Assembly (NCBI RefSeq): GCF_034479635.1
Contig: NZ_CP140153.1
Span: 2,177,501-2,241,500, forward strand
Length of the DNA stretch: 64,000 nt
Reading direction: 5' to 3'
Source of the DNA: Guyparkeria halophila
GTDB lineage: Bacteria > Pseudomonadota > Gammaproteobacteria > Halothiobacillales > Halothiobacillaceae
Part shown: one piece after another, positions 33,945 through 45,358 of the stretch
Position numbering within the stretch: position 1 is the stretch's first letter
Layout: every line of letters begins with the position of its first letter
Notes under the pieces: generated by a model
Database searches by the model: none
The model's input: the letters and a program-made list of their open reading frames with translations, nothing else
Told to the model about the DNA's origin: nothing
Program-made: the position numbers and the translations under genes

Positions 33945-35090
33945 ATGGACCGTCAGCAAGCAGCCAACTACGTACAGGCCCTTCTCAAGCGGGCCGTCGA
34001 ACGCGACGCCTCCGACCTGTTCGTCACCGTCGGCGCGCCGCCGTCGGCCAAGATCGACGGCAAGGTCGTCCACCTGACCGACCAGAAACTCTCGGTGGAA
34101 AACACCCAGATGCTGGTCCGCTCGATCATGACGGACAAGCAGGTGGCCCATTTCGAGGAATCGCACGAAGCGAACTTCGCGATCGCCCTGCCCGGCGTGG
34201 CGCGCTTTCGCGTCAACGCGTTCATGCAGCGCGGCAGCGAGGGCATGGTCCTGCGGATGATCCGTTCGGACATACCCAACTTCGACGATCTCAAGCTTCC
34301 CGACGTGCTGGGCGAAATCGCCATGACCGCCCGGGGCCTGGTGATCTTCGTCGGCGCCACCAGTTCGGGCAAGTCGACCTCGTTGGCGGCGATGCTCGAC
34401 TACCGCAACGAGAACTCGCGCGGGCATATCGTCACCATCGAGGATCCGATCGAGTTCGTCCACAAGCACAAGGGCTGCCTGGTCACCCAGCGCGAGGTGG
34501 GCGTCGACACCGACTCCTTCGCCGCGGCGCTGAAGAACACCCTGCGCCAGGCCCCCGACGTGATCCTGATCGGCGAGATCCGCGATCGCGAGACCATGGA
34601 TCACGCCATCGCCTTTGCCGAGACCGGTCACCTCTGTCTGGCCACGCTCCACGCGAACAACACCAACCAGGCACTCGACCGCATCATCAACTTCTTCCCC
34701 GAGGAACGGCGACAGCAGTTGCTGATGGACCTGTCGCTCAACTTGAAGTCGGTGATCTCGCAGCGACTGCTGCGCAAGGCCGATGGCGAGGGCCGTGTCC
34801 CGGCCGTCGAGGTGCTGATCAACACGCCCCTGATCGGCGACCTGGTCTTCAAGGGCGACGTCTCCGAGATCAAGGAGGTCATGAAGCGCTCGCGCGAACT
34901 GGGCATGCAGACCTTCGACCAGGCCCTGTTCGACCTCTATGACAGCCACCAGGCCGATTACGACGAGGTCATCAGCAAGGCCGACTCGGTCAACGACCTG
35001 CGCCTGCGCATCAAGCTCGAGAGCAAGCGCGGCCTGCCCAAGAGCCGCCAGGACGATTCCGAAGACGATCTCAAGGTCGAGGCCGACTGA
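33945..35090 (+). CDS. pilU: PilT/PilU-family accessory retraction ATPase PilU
   Basis: A 381-aa paralogue of PilT. Walker A is GATSSGKSTS (Ser where PilT has Gly), followed by IVTIEDPIEFVHKHKGC, DVILIGEIRDRETM and GHLCLATLHANNTNQALDR. The AIRNLIRE motif is replaced by LIGDLVFKG, as in PilU. An acidic C-terminal tail (DDSEDDLKVEAD) follows. PilU aids PilT-dependent retraction. It lies 146 bases after pilT. Confidence 0.93.
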   Translation: MDRQQAANYVQALLKRAVERDASDLFVTVGAPPSAKIDGKVVHLTDQKLSVENTQMLVRSIMTDKQVAHFEESHEANFAIALPGVARFRVNAFMQRGSEGMVLRMIRSDIPNFDDLKLPDVLGEIAMTARGLVIFVGATSSGKSTSLAAMLDYRNENSRGHIVTIEDPIEFVHKHKGCLVTQREVGVDTDSFAAALKNTLRQAPDVILIGEIRDRETMDHAIAFAETGHLCLATLHANNTNQALDRIINFFPEERRQQLLMDLSLNLKSVISQRLLRKADGEGRVPAVEVLINTPLIGDLVFKGDVSEIKEVMKRSRELGMQTFDQALFDLYDSHQADYDEVISKADSVNDLRLRIKLESKRGLPKSRQDDSEDDLKVEAD

Positions 35091-35122
35091 GCCGACCCAC
35101 GACCGAAACAGGACCCCACCCC

Positions 35123-36277
35123 ATGAGCCAATTGAGCCTCGAACCCTACCTGAAGCTGCTCGCCGACAAGGAAGGCTCCGACCTGTACTTCTCCAGCGGC
35201 ACCACGCCCGCGATCAAGATCCAGGGCGAGATGCGCTTTATCGGCAAGGACCGGCTGCGCAGCGGCCAGGTCGAGGAACTGGCGCGCTCGGTGCTCAACC
35301 AGCACCAGATCGACGACTTCCTCGAAAACCTCGAGCTCAACGTCGCCCTGTCGCGCTCGGGTATCGGTCGCTTCCGGATGAACGTCTTCATGCAGCGCGG
35401 CGAGTGGTCGCTGGTGATCCGCTTCATCCAGGCCGAGATCCCGCGCGCATCCGACCTCAACCTGCCGATGGTGGTCGAGGACCTGATCACCGAACGCCGC
35501 GGCCTGATCCTGGTGGTCGGGTCGACGGGCTCGGGCAAGTCCACCACGCTGGCCGCCATGATCGACCACCGCGCCGAGGCGCGTCCCGGGCATATCCTCA
35601 CCGTCGAGGATCCGATGGAATTCGCCTTCAAGCACCGCAACTCGGTGGTCAACCAGCGCGAGGTGGGGGTCGACACCCGCTCGTACGCCGCGGCCCTCAA
35701 GGAGGCCCTGCGCGAGGCACCGGACGTGATCATGATCGGCGAGGTGCGCGACCGGGCGACCATGGAACACGCACTGGCCTATGCCGACACCGGCCACCTG
35801 TGCCTCAGCACCCTGCACGCAACCAACGCCAACCAGGCGCTCGACCGCATCATCCGCTTCTTCCCGTCGGAATCCCGCGACCAGCTGCTGATGGACCTGT
35901 CGCTCAACCTCAAGGCGATCATCTCCCAGCGCCTGATCATCGGCAGCGGCGGCAAGCGCCTGCCGGCGGTGGAAATCCTGATCAACACCCCGCTGGTCTC
36001 CGACCTGATCAAGCGCGGCGAGGTCGACGCGATCAAGGAGTCGATGGAGAAGAATGCCTCCAGCGGTGCCATGACGTTCGACATGTCGATCCTGGAGCTG
36101 TTCAAGCAGGGACTGATCTCGCGCAACGAGGCGCTGGAAAACGCCGACAGTCGCAGCAACATGGAATGGCTGATGAGCTTTGGCGGCGGGCAGGACGAAC
36201 TCAAGGCGGCGGCCGCCGACTCCAGCGGCATCAAGAACGACAAGTCGGACAGCAACGAACTCCCACCGCTGGACTGA
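35123..36277 (+). CDS. Second PilU-type ATPase (third PilT/PilU paralogue in tandem)
   Basis: A 384-aa ATPase of the PilT/PilU group. Walker A is GSTGSGKSTT, then ILTVEDPMEFAFKHRN, DVIMIGEVRDRATM, GHLCLSTLHATNANQALDR and LVSDLIKRGEVDAIKESM, so it is PilU-like rather than PilT-like. It starts 32 bases after pilU and is colinear with it, suggesting local duplication followed by divergence (the two share long blocks such as the NQALDRII region). Most relatives have only pilT and pilU here. The C-terminal ~40 residues are low-complexity and unrelated to pilU. Confidence 0.88.
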   Translation: MSQLSLEPYLKLLADKEGSDLYFSSGTTPAIKIQGEMRFIGKDRLRSGQVEELARSVLNQHQIDDFLENLELNVALSRSGIGRFRMNVFMQRGEWSLVIRFIQAEIPRASDLNLPMVVEDLITERRGLILVVGSTGSGKSTTLAAMIDHRAEARPGHILTVEDPMEFAFKHRNSVVNQREVGVDTRSYAAALKEALREAPDVIMIGEVRDRATMEHALAYADTGHLCLSTLHATNANQALDRIIRFFPSESRDQLLMDLSLNLKAIISQRLIIGSGGKRLPAVEILINTPLVSDLIKRGEVDAIKESMEKNASSGAMTFDMSILELFKQGLISRNEALENADSRSNMEWLMSFGGGQDELKAAAADSSGIKNDKSDSNELPPLD

Positions 36278-36297
36278 TCCACTCCGCCGCCAGTCCC

Positions 36298-36326
36298 TTG
36301 CGTTTACCCTTGGGGGCCATGATAAT
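36298..36326 (+). promoter_or_regulatory. Promoter of tRNA-Gly
   Basis: TTGCGT (36298-36303), 17-base spacer and GATAAT (36321-36326), ending 10 bases before the tRNA. A GC-rich cggcctcc discriminator follows, as is common for stable RNA promoters. Confidence 0.6.
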
Positions 36327-36336
36327 GCGGCCTCCT

Positions 36337-36410
36337 GCGGGTGTAGCTCAATGGTAGAGCAGAAGCTTCCCAAGCTTAAGACGAGGGTTCGATTCCCTTC
36401 ACCCGCTCCA
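36337..36410 (+). tRNA. tRNA-Gly, anticodon CCC
   Basis: A 74-base cloverleaf including the encoded CCA end. The acceptor stem GCGGGTG (36337-36343) pairs with CACCCGC (36400-36406). The D-arm is gtagctcaatggtagagc, the anticodon stem aagc/gctt holds the loop TTCCCAA (anticodon CCC), and the T-arm is GAGGG-TTCGATT-CCCTT. It is almost identical to E. coli glyU. It reads GGG codons, which are uncommon in this GC-rich genome compared with GGC. Confidence 0.96.
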
Positions 36411-36546
36411 GTTTTCCCGGACGAAGCCCCGGAGGGGGTCGCCGCTTCGGCGCGGCACCGACACATCTGCCCGCCCCTGATTCATCACCGGCCGCGGGTG
36501 GCCCGCCGGCTCGTCCGAATCAGCCGCCTGGTGGCATGATCCTCCC

Positions 36547-37623
36547 GTGAGCTCGACCCGCTTCGACATCATCGTCGTCGGCGCCGGCATCGCCGGCCTG
36601 ACCAGCGCGCTCGCCCTGCAGCGCGACGGCACCCGGGTGGCCGTGCTCGACCGTCACCGCGCTGGCACCGAGGCCTCATGGGCCGGCGGCGGCATCCTCT
36701 GCCCGCTGTATGCCTGGCGCTACCCTGCCCCCGTGCTGGCCCTTGCCGCCGAGGGCATGCGCCGCTACCCCGCCCTGCTCGCTTCGCTCGACTCCGGCAT
36801 CGATCCCGAACGCTGGGTCACCGGCATGGAAATCCTCGACCCGATCGGCGACGACGAGACCGCCGAATCGATCAGCGCGACGCTCGCATCGGCCGACATC
36901 GCGCACCAGTGGCGCCGACAAGGAAACGCTGATGCCCTGTGGCTGCCCGAGGTGGCCAACGTGCGCAACCCTTACCTGCTGGACGCGCTGATCGACACGT
37001 TACCCGCGCGCGGCATCGAGCTGCGCGAGCAATGCGCGGCGAACGGGTTGTTACTGAACGCCGGACGCGTGGCCGGGGTAGCGACCAGCCAGGGTGACCT
37101 GCACGCCGACCGGGTAGTGATCACGGCCGGTGCCTGGAGCGAGGGACTGATCCCGGGCCTGCCGACAGGCAGCCTGTTCCCGGTGCGTGGCCAGATGCTG
37201 CGTCTCGAGCCCCGGCCGGAGAACCAGCTCGATCGCATCCGGATGGATGACGGCGTCTACCTGATCCCGCGGCGGGACGGCTCGGTGGTGGTGGGCTCGA
37301 CGGTGGAATACGCCGGCTTTGACAAGACGGTGGATAGCGAGGCGCAGCAGCGGCTGCACGCCCACGCCTGCCGACTCTGGCCGCAACTGGCCGAGGCACG
37401 CATCACCCATCGCTGGGCCGGCCTGCGGCCGGGCTCGAGCGACGAGCTCCCGCTGCTGGGGGCGCATCCCTCGATTGCCGGGCTGTGGGCCAACACCGGC
37501 GGCTTTCGCAATGGGCTGGCCATGGCGCCGGCCAGCGCGGAACTGCTCGCCGCCCAGATGGCCGGGCGACCCACCGCCGTCGACCCGGCACCCTATCGCC
37601 TGGAGCGCCTGATCGAGGGTTGA
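36547..37623 (+). CDS. thiO: FAD-dependent glycine oxidase (ThiO-type)
   Basis: A 358-aa FAD amine oxidase of the D-amino-acid oxidase family. It makes iminoglycine for thiazole synthesis in thiamin biosynthesis. The GTG start gives MSSTRFDIIVVGAGIAGLTSALAL (Rossmann loop). EASWAGGGILCPLYAWRYP is the ThiO-specific N-terminal block. VITAGAWSEGLIPG, FPVRGQMLRL, YLIPRRDGSVVVGSTVEYAGFDK and GLRPGSSDELPLLG complete the pattern. No thiG or thiS lies nearby, so the pathway context is missing in the window. Confidence 0.9.
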   Translation: MSSTRFDIIVVGAGIAGLTSALALQRDGTRVAVLDRHRAGTEASWAGGGILCPLYAWRYPAPVLALAAEGMRRYPALLASLDSGIDPERWVTGMEILDPIGDDETAESISATLASADIAHQWRRQGNADALWLPEVANVRNPYLLDALIDTLPARGIELREQCAANGLLLNAGRVAGVATSQGDLHADRVVITAGAWSEGLIPGLPTGSLFPVRGQMLRLEPRPENQLDRIRMDDGVYLIPRRDGSVVVGSTVEYAGFDKTVDSEAQQRLHAHACRLWPQLAEARITHRWAGLRPGSSDELPLLGAHPSIAGLWANTGGFRNGLAMAPASAELLAAQMAGRPTAVDPAPYRLERLIEG

Positions 37624-37650
37624 TGCCGCCCCGGCGAACGAGGCAACGCG

Positions 37651-40352
<2,702 letters not shown>

Positions 40353-40464
40353 GAGGCGGAGGATACCGCAGGCGCGTCGGTCGCCGTTGCCCGGGAATGG
40401 GGCGACGCCGGGAAAGGCATCCAATCATCCAAGCAACCCTGTCGACCTTCCGAGCGTCGGCTGC

Positions 40465-40492
40465 TTGACTATCCCCGACCGTATGGCATAAT
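40465..40492 (+). promoter_or_regulatory. Promoter of rpsT
   Basis: TTGACT (40465-40470), a 16-base spacer and CATAAT (40487-40492), 68 bases upstream of the rpsT start codon. The -35 is near-consensus. It lies in the gap between divergently transcribed priA and rpsT. Confidence 0.6.
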
Positions 40493-40559
40493 CCCGCGCC
40501 TTGAATTGATATTTACATCAAGCTCATCCGACCTTATAGCCGAATCGAGGAGTTTACCC

Positions 40560-40820
40560 GTGGCCAATACCGCTCAAGCCAAAAAGCGCGTTCGCCAGGC
40601 GGAGAAAGCCCGCCAGCACAACATGGCAATGCGCTCGCAGGTACGCACCGCCTACAAGGCCGTCATCTCGGCCGTGAAAGACGGTGATGCGGAAAAGGCG
40701 CAGCAAGCCTACAGCGCTGCCCAGCCGGTCCTCGACCGGATGGTGACCAAGGGCATTCTCAAGCGCAACACCGCTGCGCGTCGCAAGTCGACCCTGGTCA
40801 GCCGCATCAAGTCGATCTGA
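40560..40820 (+). CDS. rpsT: 30S ribosomal protein S20
   Basis: An 86-aa basic protein starting (GTG as Met) MANTAQAKKRVRQAEKARQHN, with RSQVRTAYKAVISAV and a C-terminal KGILKRNTAARRKSTLVSRI, the full S20 pattern. GAGGAG lies 11 bases before the GTG. A non-ATG start is also used by E. coli rpsT, where it is linked to autoregulation of translation. Confidence 0.97.
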   Translation: MANTAQAKKRVRQAEKARQHNMAMRSQVRTAYKAVISAVKDGDAEKAQQAYSAAQPVLDRMVTKGILKRNTAARRKSTLVSRIKSI

Positions 40821-40877
40821 TCTCGTCCGGTCAGTAGCGCCCGGGTTTCCCCGCCGCGCCATCACCGGAACGCAAGA

Positions 40878-40906
40878 GGCCCCGCTTTTCAGCGGGGCCT
40901 TTTCTT
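40878..40906 (+). terminator. Intrinsic terminator after rpsT
   Basis: A perfect 9-bp stem (40878-40886 with 40891-40899), a loop TTTC and the tract TTTTCTT. It lies 57 bases after rpsT and also faces the end of pyrE on the other strand. Confidence 0.9.
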
Positions 40907-40951
40907 GTGCGGTAACCAATCGGTTGCAATCGGCGGTCGCGGTCGGCGGTC

Positions 40952-41599
40952 TCAGTCGGCCACGCCGAATTCGCGTCGGTAGGCCGCCATCGCCTCGGCC
41001 GACTCGGCCAGGCTGGCATCGTTGGCACAGAACTCGATCAACCCGTCGAGGTTGGCAATCGCCACGACATCGAGCGCGTGATCGCGCTTGAGCTCGCCAA
41101 TCGCCGACAACTCCCCCTGGCCGCGCTCCTGACGATCCATCATCACGGCCACGCCCACCGCGGTCGCGTCGTTCGCCCGGATCAGGTCCAGCGACTCGCG
41201 GATCGCCGTGCCGGCGGTGATGACGTCGTCGATGATCAGCACCCTTCCTGCCAATGGTGCCCCCACCAGGTTGCCGCCTTCACCATGGTCCTTGGCCTCC
41301 TTGCGATTGAAGCACCACGGCACCGGCTCGCCGGTGCGCTCGGCCAGCGCAATTGCCGTGGCCGCCGCCAGCGGAATGCCCTTGTAGGCCGGGCCGAACA
41401 ACACGTCGAACTCGATCCCGGCATCCAGGATGGCATCGGCATAGAACCCGCCCAGCGCGGCCAACGCCCGCCCGTCGGCAAACGCGCCGGCATTGAAGAA
41501 ATACGGACTGGCGCGCCCGGACTTGAGCGTGAACTCACCAAAGCGGAGCGCCTGATGCTCCACGGCAAACTGGACAAAGGCCTGACGATAATCCTGCAC
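40952..41599 (-). CDS. pyrE: Orotate phosphoribosyltransferase
   Basis: Converts orotate and PRPP to OMP in pyrimidine synthesis; 215 aa, cytosolic. With the GTG start at 41599 it begins [62 protein letters not shown] (catalytic loop lysine) and the PRPP motif [13 protein letters not shown] follow, all near E. coli PyrE. The GAGG site lies 11 bases upstream. Confidence 0.97.
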   Translation of the reverse strand: MQDYRQAFVQFAVEHQALRFGEFTLKSGRASPYFFNAGAFADGRALAALGGFYADAILDAGIEFDVLFGPAYKGIPLAAATAIALAERTGEPVPWCFNRKEAKDHGEGGNLVGAPLAGRVLIIDDVITAGTAIRESLDLIRANDATAVGVAVMMDRQERGQGELSAIGELKRDHALDVVAIANLDGLIEFCANDASLAESAEAMAAYRREFGVAD

Positions 41600-41702
41600 G
41601 GGTCGATTTTCCTCGTGATGCAAAAAAATGGATGGCGAACGGGCGCCGGGGGCGCTCTGCGCGCCTTGCGCGCAGAGGGGCATCCAATGCGCGCAAGGGT
41701 CC

Positions 41703-42689
41703 CTAGTACTTCGCCAGCCAGATCAGCCCGGCGAGCACCAGCAAGGAGATGCCCCAGAAGGCGAAGGACCAGCGCATCGAGCGACGGGCGCGGGTCTTCT
41801 CCGGCCAGTGCCGCGGCGAGATGCCCTTGAGCACGAACACCAGCTTGGCCGACAGATTGATGGCCGCGATGTTGATCGCCAGCATCAGACCGGCCGAGAT
41901 CGCATTGTCCCACTGCCCCCAGCCGACGAACAGCCCCAGGGCGGCCGCCGGCGGCATCAGGGCCACGGCCACCATCACCCCGACCAGACCCGCCGCCGCC
42001 CCGGAGGTCAGCGACAGCACCGCTGCCGCCCCGGAGGCAAGCGCCAGGATCATCGCGGGGTAGCTGACATTGGTGCGATCAAGCAACTGGCTATTGGTGA
42101 CCGGATCGAGCACCAGCCCCATCAACAAGGCCAGGCCGACGGAAAGAGCCAGCCCGGCGAAGTTCGCCGCGACCGCGCGACGAGACAGGTCGGGGTCACC
42201 GAGCGTGGTCCCCAACGCCAGCGCCAGGTTCGGACCCAGCAATGGCGCGATCACCATCGCCCCGATCACCACCGCCGCGCTGTCCTCGAGCATGCCCATG
42301 GCGGCAACGACCGCCGAGAGCCCGCAAAGCAGCAGGTAGGTCGAGGTAATGGTGCCACCGCCGGCGACCTCGGCGTATAGCTCCTCGCGCGAGCGCGAGG
42401 CGGCGGTTCGCCGAGGCTCCTCTTCGCCCTGCTCGTCACCGGCGGCGGGCAGGGTCGCCTGCACGCCGCGGATAATGATGCGCGCATTCTCGCAGCGATC
42501 GAGGATCTGCTGCAGATCGTCGAGCACCTCCTGCTGCCCCTCGGGTCGCACCACCAGCTCGGTGGAGAAACGCTCGTCCTCGAACGAGGAGGTACGCCAC
42601 CAGTCGACCACCTCGTGCGAATCGGCAATGCGGGCGATCGCGGCCTTCTCGCTGGCCGGCGCGACGATTTGGATGATCTTGAGGGCCAA
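41703..42689 (-). CDS. DUF389-family membrane protein (TIGR00341-like)
   Basis: A 328-aa protein with an N-terminal cytosolic alpha/beta domain (about 1-110) and a C-terminal membrane part with six to seven helices. The DUF389 signature is [25 protein letters not shown], followed by [16 protein letters not shown]. Function is unknown; such proteins are proposed transporters. I chose a TTG start at 42689 because it follows GGGAGG by five bases and gives the usual N-terminus [10 protein letters not shown]. An ATG at 42746 would add 19 residues. Confidence 0.82.
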   Translation of the reverse strand: MALKIIQIVAPASEKAAIARIADSHEVVDWWRTSSFEDERFSTELVVRPEGQQEVLDDLQQILDRCENARIIIRGVQATLPAAGDEQGEEEPRRTAASRSREELYAEVAGGGTITSTYLLLCGLSAVVAAMGMLEDSAAVVIGAMVIAPLLGPNLALALGTTLGDPDLSRRAVAANFAGLALSVGLALLMGLVLDPVTNSQLLDRTNVSYPAMILALASGAAAVLSLTSGAAAGLVGVMVAVALMPPAAALGLFVGWGQWDNAISAGLMLAINIAAINLSAKLVFVLKGISPRHWPEKTRARRSMRWSFAFWGISLLVLAGLIWLAKY

Positions 42690-42904
42690 CAGAGCCTCCC
42701 TGGACAAATCCGGCCTCGACACCCTCGGCCCGCCGGTCGCGGCCATGATAAGGGAAGCCCCCGGCGAATCCGAACCCCGCCCGCCAGGGGCTCCCCGCAA
42801 CGCCCCCGAACTGCCCCCCTCCAACTGCGACAAGCAAAGACAGGCGTTCAGCCAGGATTCAGGCGGCCATGCTGGAATCGTGCTCCCTTTTCGAGGAGCG
42901 ATTC

Positions 42905-44122
42905 ATGACACGACTGCAGCGATTCCTTGTTCTGGTGCTGGTCATCGCCCCGTTACCCGCCCATGCCGGCGACATGATTCCGACCACAACGGAACTCGAC
43001 CTGGCGGCGGTGGTGGCGGCAGCGACCGGCAATCGTCCCGAACAATCCGTGTACGAGGCCGATTACCGCCATGCCGAGGCCATGGGCGCCCGGGCGCAAA
43101 GCTTCCTCGATGCCGCCCCGTCCGTCGGCTTTTCTCACCAGACCGACGCCCTGGGCAGCGATACCGGCATGCGCGAATGGGAGGGTTCGATCCAGCTTCC
43201 CCTGCGACTGCCGGGGCTGCAGGCCGCCGCCGAGCAGCATGCCAGCAGCCTTGCCTCGGTCGCCGAGCGGGGAGACGCCCGCTGGCGCCTGGAAGTGGCG
43301 GGACAGATCCGCGCCCTGCTCGCCAGCCTGGCCGAGGCGGACGAGGCCGTGCAAGTGGCCGAGAGGGCCGTGAAGACCGCCGAGGAACTGCAAGCCCAGG
43401 TGCAGCGACGGCTCGAGCTCGGGGACGTGCCGCGTACCGACCTGATCCTCGCCCGGGAGGAGACCCTCCAGCGCCGCGCCGAGGCACGCGAGGCGCATCT
43501 GGCCCGCGCCCGCCTGGCCGAGGAATATCGCGCGATCACCGATCTCAATACCCGCCCGGCGGACTGGGCCGAGACACCCGCCAGCCGGGACCGGCTCGAG
43601 CAGCACCCGGCGCTGCTCGCCGCCGACGCCACCGTGCAGGCCAGTGAGGCGCAGCGCGTCATGATCCGCGAGCGCGGCACACCCCAGCCCACGCTGGGCA
43701 TGAACATCCGCCGCGAAGAGGACGGAACCGACTCGATCGACAGCGTCGGCGTATCGGTGTCCATCCCGATCGCCCTGGGCAGCCTGCGCGCCCCCGAGCG
43801 CAGCGGCGCCGAGCAGGATCTGGCCCGCGCCCGATCGCAGGCGGCCGTGATCGAGCGCCAACTGGGCATCGCCCTGCGCCAGGCCGAGAAGGCCCTGACC
43901 GCTGCCCGGCACGAGCGGGAAATGGCACTCGAGCACCGCGACCTGGCCGAAGAAAGCCTGGCTCTGGCTCGGCGTGCCTACGCACTGGGCGAATCCGACC
44001 TGGCCGACCTGTTGCGCGTGCGCTCACGCGCCCTGGCCGCCGAACGCCGGGCCGCCATGAGCGGCATCCGGCTCGACCGCAGCATTTCCGAATTCAACCA
44101 GGCCATGGGGATCATGCCGTGA
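42905..44122 (+). CDS. Outer membrane factor (TolC/CzcC-type) of the heavy-metal efflux system
   Basis: A 405-aa exported protein with a signal peptide (LVLVIAPLPAHA), long coiled-coil helices rich in Ala/Glu/Arg (for example residues ~95-210 and 290-395) and two repeated OMF halves. This is the TolC fold, forming the outer-membrane tunnel of a tripartite pump; relatives are CzcC and CusC. No lipobox cysteine is evident. The start has GAGGAG. Its stop overlaps the GTG start of the adaptor gene. Confidence 0.87.
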   Translation: MTRLQRFLVLVLVIAPLPAHAGDMIPTTTELDLAAVVAAATGNRPEQSVYEADYRHAEAMGARAQSFLDAAPSVGFSHQTDALGSDTGMREWEGSIQLPLRLPGLQAAAEQHASSLASVAERGDARWRLEVAGQIRALLASLAEADEAVQVAERAVKTAEELQAQVQRRLELGDVPRTDLILAREETLQRRAEAREAHLARARLAEEYRAITDLNTRPADWAETPASRDRLEQHPALLAADATVQASEAQRVMIRERGTPQPTLGMNIRREEDGTDSIDSVGVSVSIPIALGSLRAPERSGAEQDLARARSQAAVIERQLGIALRQAEKALTAARHEREMALEHRDLAEESLALARRAYALGESDLADLLRVRSRALAAERRAAMSGIRLDRSISEFNQAMGIMP

Positions 44123-45213
44123 AGCACCTTCTGACATCCTGTCTGCTCTTGCTCGTCCCGGCCGTCCAGGCCGCGGACGTATCGATGAATTCCGCTCAGA
44201 TCGACGCCCTGGGAATCGAGACGACCCAGGCCACACCGGTCGACAACGTGGCCGGACATGCCTACCCCGCTCGGGTCCGGGTGCCGCCGGCAAACGAGAC
44301 CGTTCTGGCCGCGCCGGTCGACGGCCTGGTCGAACGGGTTGCCGTTGCCGAGGGCGAGGCCGTGACACAGGGACAAGCGCTGGTCACCCTGGCGAGCCCC
44401 GGGCTGGTCGAACAGCAACGCGACTACCTCGACGCATTGGCATCGCACCGGGTGGCCGCGCAGGCGCTGGAGCGAGACCGGGCACTGTCGGCCGAGGGCA
44501 TTATCGCCGAGCGCCGCCTCGACGAGACCCGCGGTGCCTACAACCGCTCCCGCTCCCGGATCGATGCCCTGGAACAGAGCCTCGCGCTGGCCGGCATGAG
44601 CGAGTCGGCGATCGCCCGACTGCGCGAGAGCCGTTCGGTCGACGCGCGGCTGTCACTGACCGCCCCGGTCGATGGCACGGTCATGGAAATGATGGCCACG
44701 GCCGGCGAGCGCCTCGACGCCGCTTCACCGCTGGTGCGCCTCAGCACGCTGGACACCCTGTGGCTGGAGGTGAGCCTGCCCGTTGAACGCCTCGGCAACG
44801 TGGCGGTGGGCAGCCGGGTCGACGTGGTCGACCCGGCCCTGACCGCCGAGGTGATCCTGATCGGCAGTCGCATCGATCCCGAAGACCAGACGATCCTGAT
44901 CCGGGCGAAAACCGACGACCACGGCGGCCGCCTGCGCCCGGGACAGTTCCTGCGGGTACGGATCGAGGCCGAAGCGGTCGCCGGTCTGGTGCAGGTGCCC
45001 TCCTCGGCCGTGGTCCGTCAGGCGGACGGCTTTTTCGTCTTCGTCGCCACCGACGATGGCTTCGATGCCTTGCGCGTCGAACGGCTGGGCCAGACCGATG
45101 ACCGCGTGACCGTGCGCGCCCTGGAGGGTGAGCTGACCTCATCCAGCCGGGTGGCCTCCGAAGGCGTTGCCGCCATCAAGGGTGCATGGCAGGGCATGGG
45201 AGGCAACGAATGA
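44119..45213 (+). CDS. RND efflux periplasmic adaptor (CzcB/CusB-type)
   Basis: A 364-aa membrane-fusion protein. The GTG start overlaps the upstream stop (GTGA). Order: signal peptide (LLTSCLLLLVPAVQA), barrel-sandwich hybrid half (ETVLAAPVDGLVERVAVAEGEAVTQGQALVTL), alpha-helical hairpin (~95-165), second lipoyl-like half (LSLTAPVDGTVMEMMATAGERLDAASPLVRL), then beta-barrel and membrane-proximal domains. It links the pump to the outer membrane factor. No His-rich N-terminal metal-binding extension is present. Confidence 0.9.
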   Translation: MKHLLTSCLLLLVPAVQAADVSMNSAQIDALGIETTQATPVDNVAGHAYPARVRVPPANETVLAAPVDGLVERVAVAEGEAVTQGQALVTLASPGLVEQQRDYLDALASHRVAAQALERDRALSAEGIIAERRLDETRGAYNRSRSRIDALEQSLALAGMSESAIARLRESRSVDARLSLTAPVDGTVMEMMATAGERLDAASPLVRLSTLDTLWLEVSLPVERLGNVAVGSRVDVVDPALTAEVILIGSRIDPEDQTILIRAKTDDHGGRLRPGQFLRVRIEAEAVAGLVQVPSSAVVRQADGFFVFVATDDGFDALRVERLGQTDDRVTVRALEGELTSSSRVASEGVAAIKGAWQGMGGNE

Positions 45214-45358
45214 TGGGAACCTCGAAAAACCTGCTGCGCCACCCGATTGCTGCGTCGCGTGCTCGCTCACTCCTCACCTATCTCCTTGATATGTCTCGTC
45301 GCTCGCTGTGCGGCTCCTTGCACTCGGGCGGCTCACTACGGTTTTTCGAGGCCCCATA
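45214..45358. repeat. Palindromic intergenic repeat filling the adaptor-pump gap
   Basis: A perfect 12-bp inverted pair, cctcgaaaaacc (45220-45231) and its complement (45340-45351), bounds this 145-base gap. The arms extend imperfectly on the outside (gggaa / cccc). The inside is rich in short cgctcgct-type motifs. There is no reading frame of note. It looks like a REP/MITE-type unit inserted exactly between two coupled genes; the right arm ends in GAGG eight bases before the pump ATG and so may provide its ribosome binding site. Confidence 0.7.

Noticed and set aside
36411-36546. Possible TPP riboswitch in front of thiO
   Set aside because: The gap contains tRNA 3' flank and GC-rich sequence without the conserved CUGAGA and ACCUGA-type thi-box elements.
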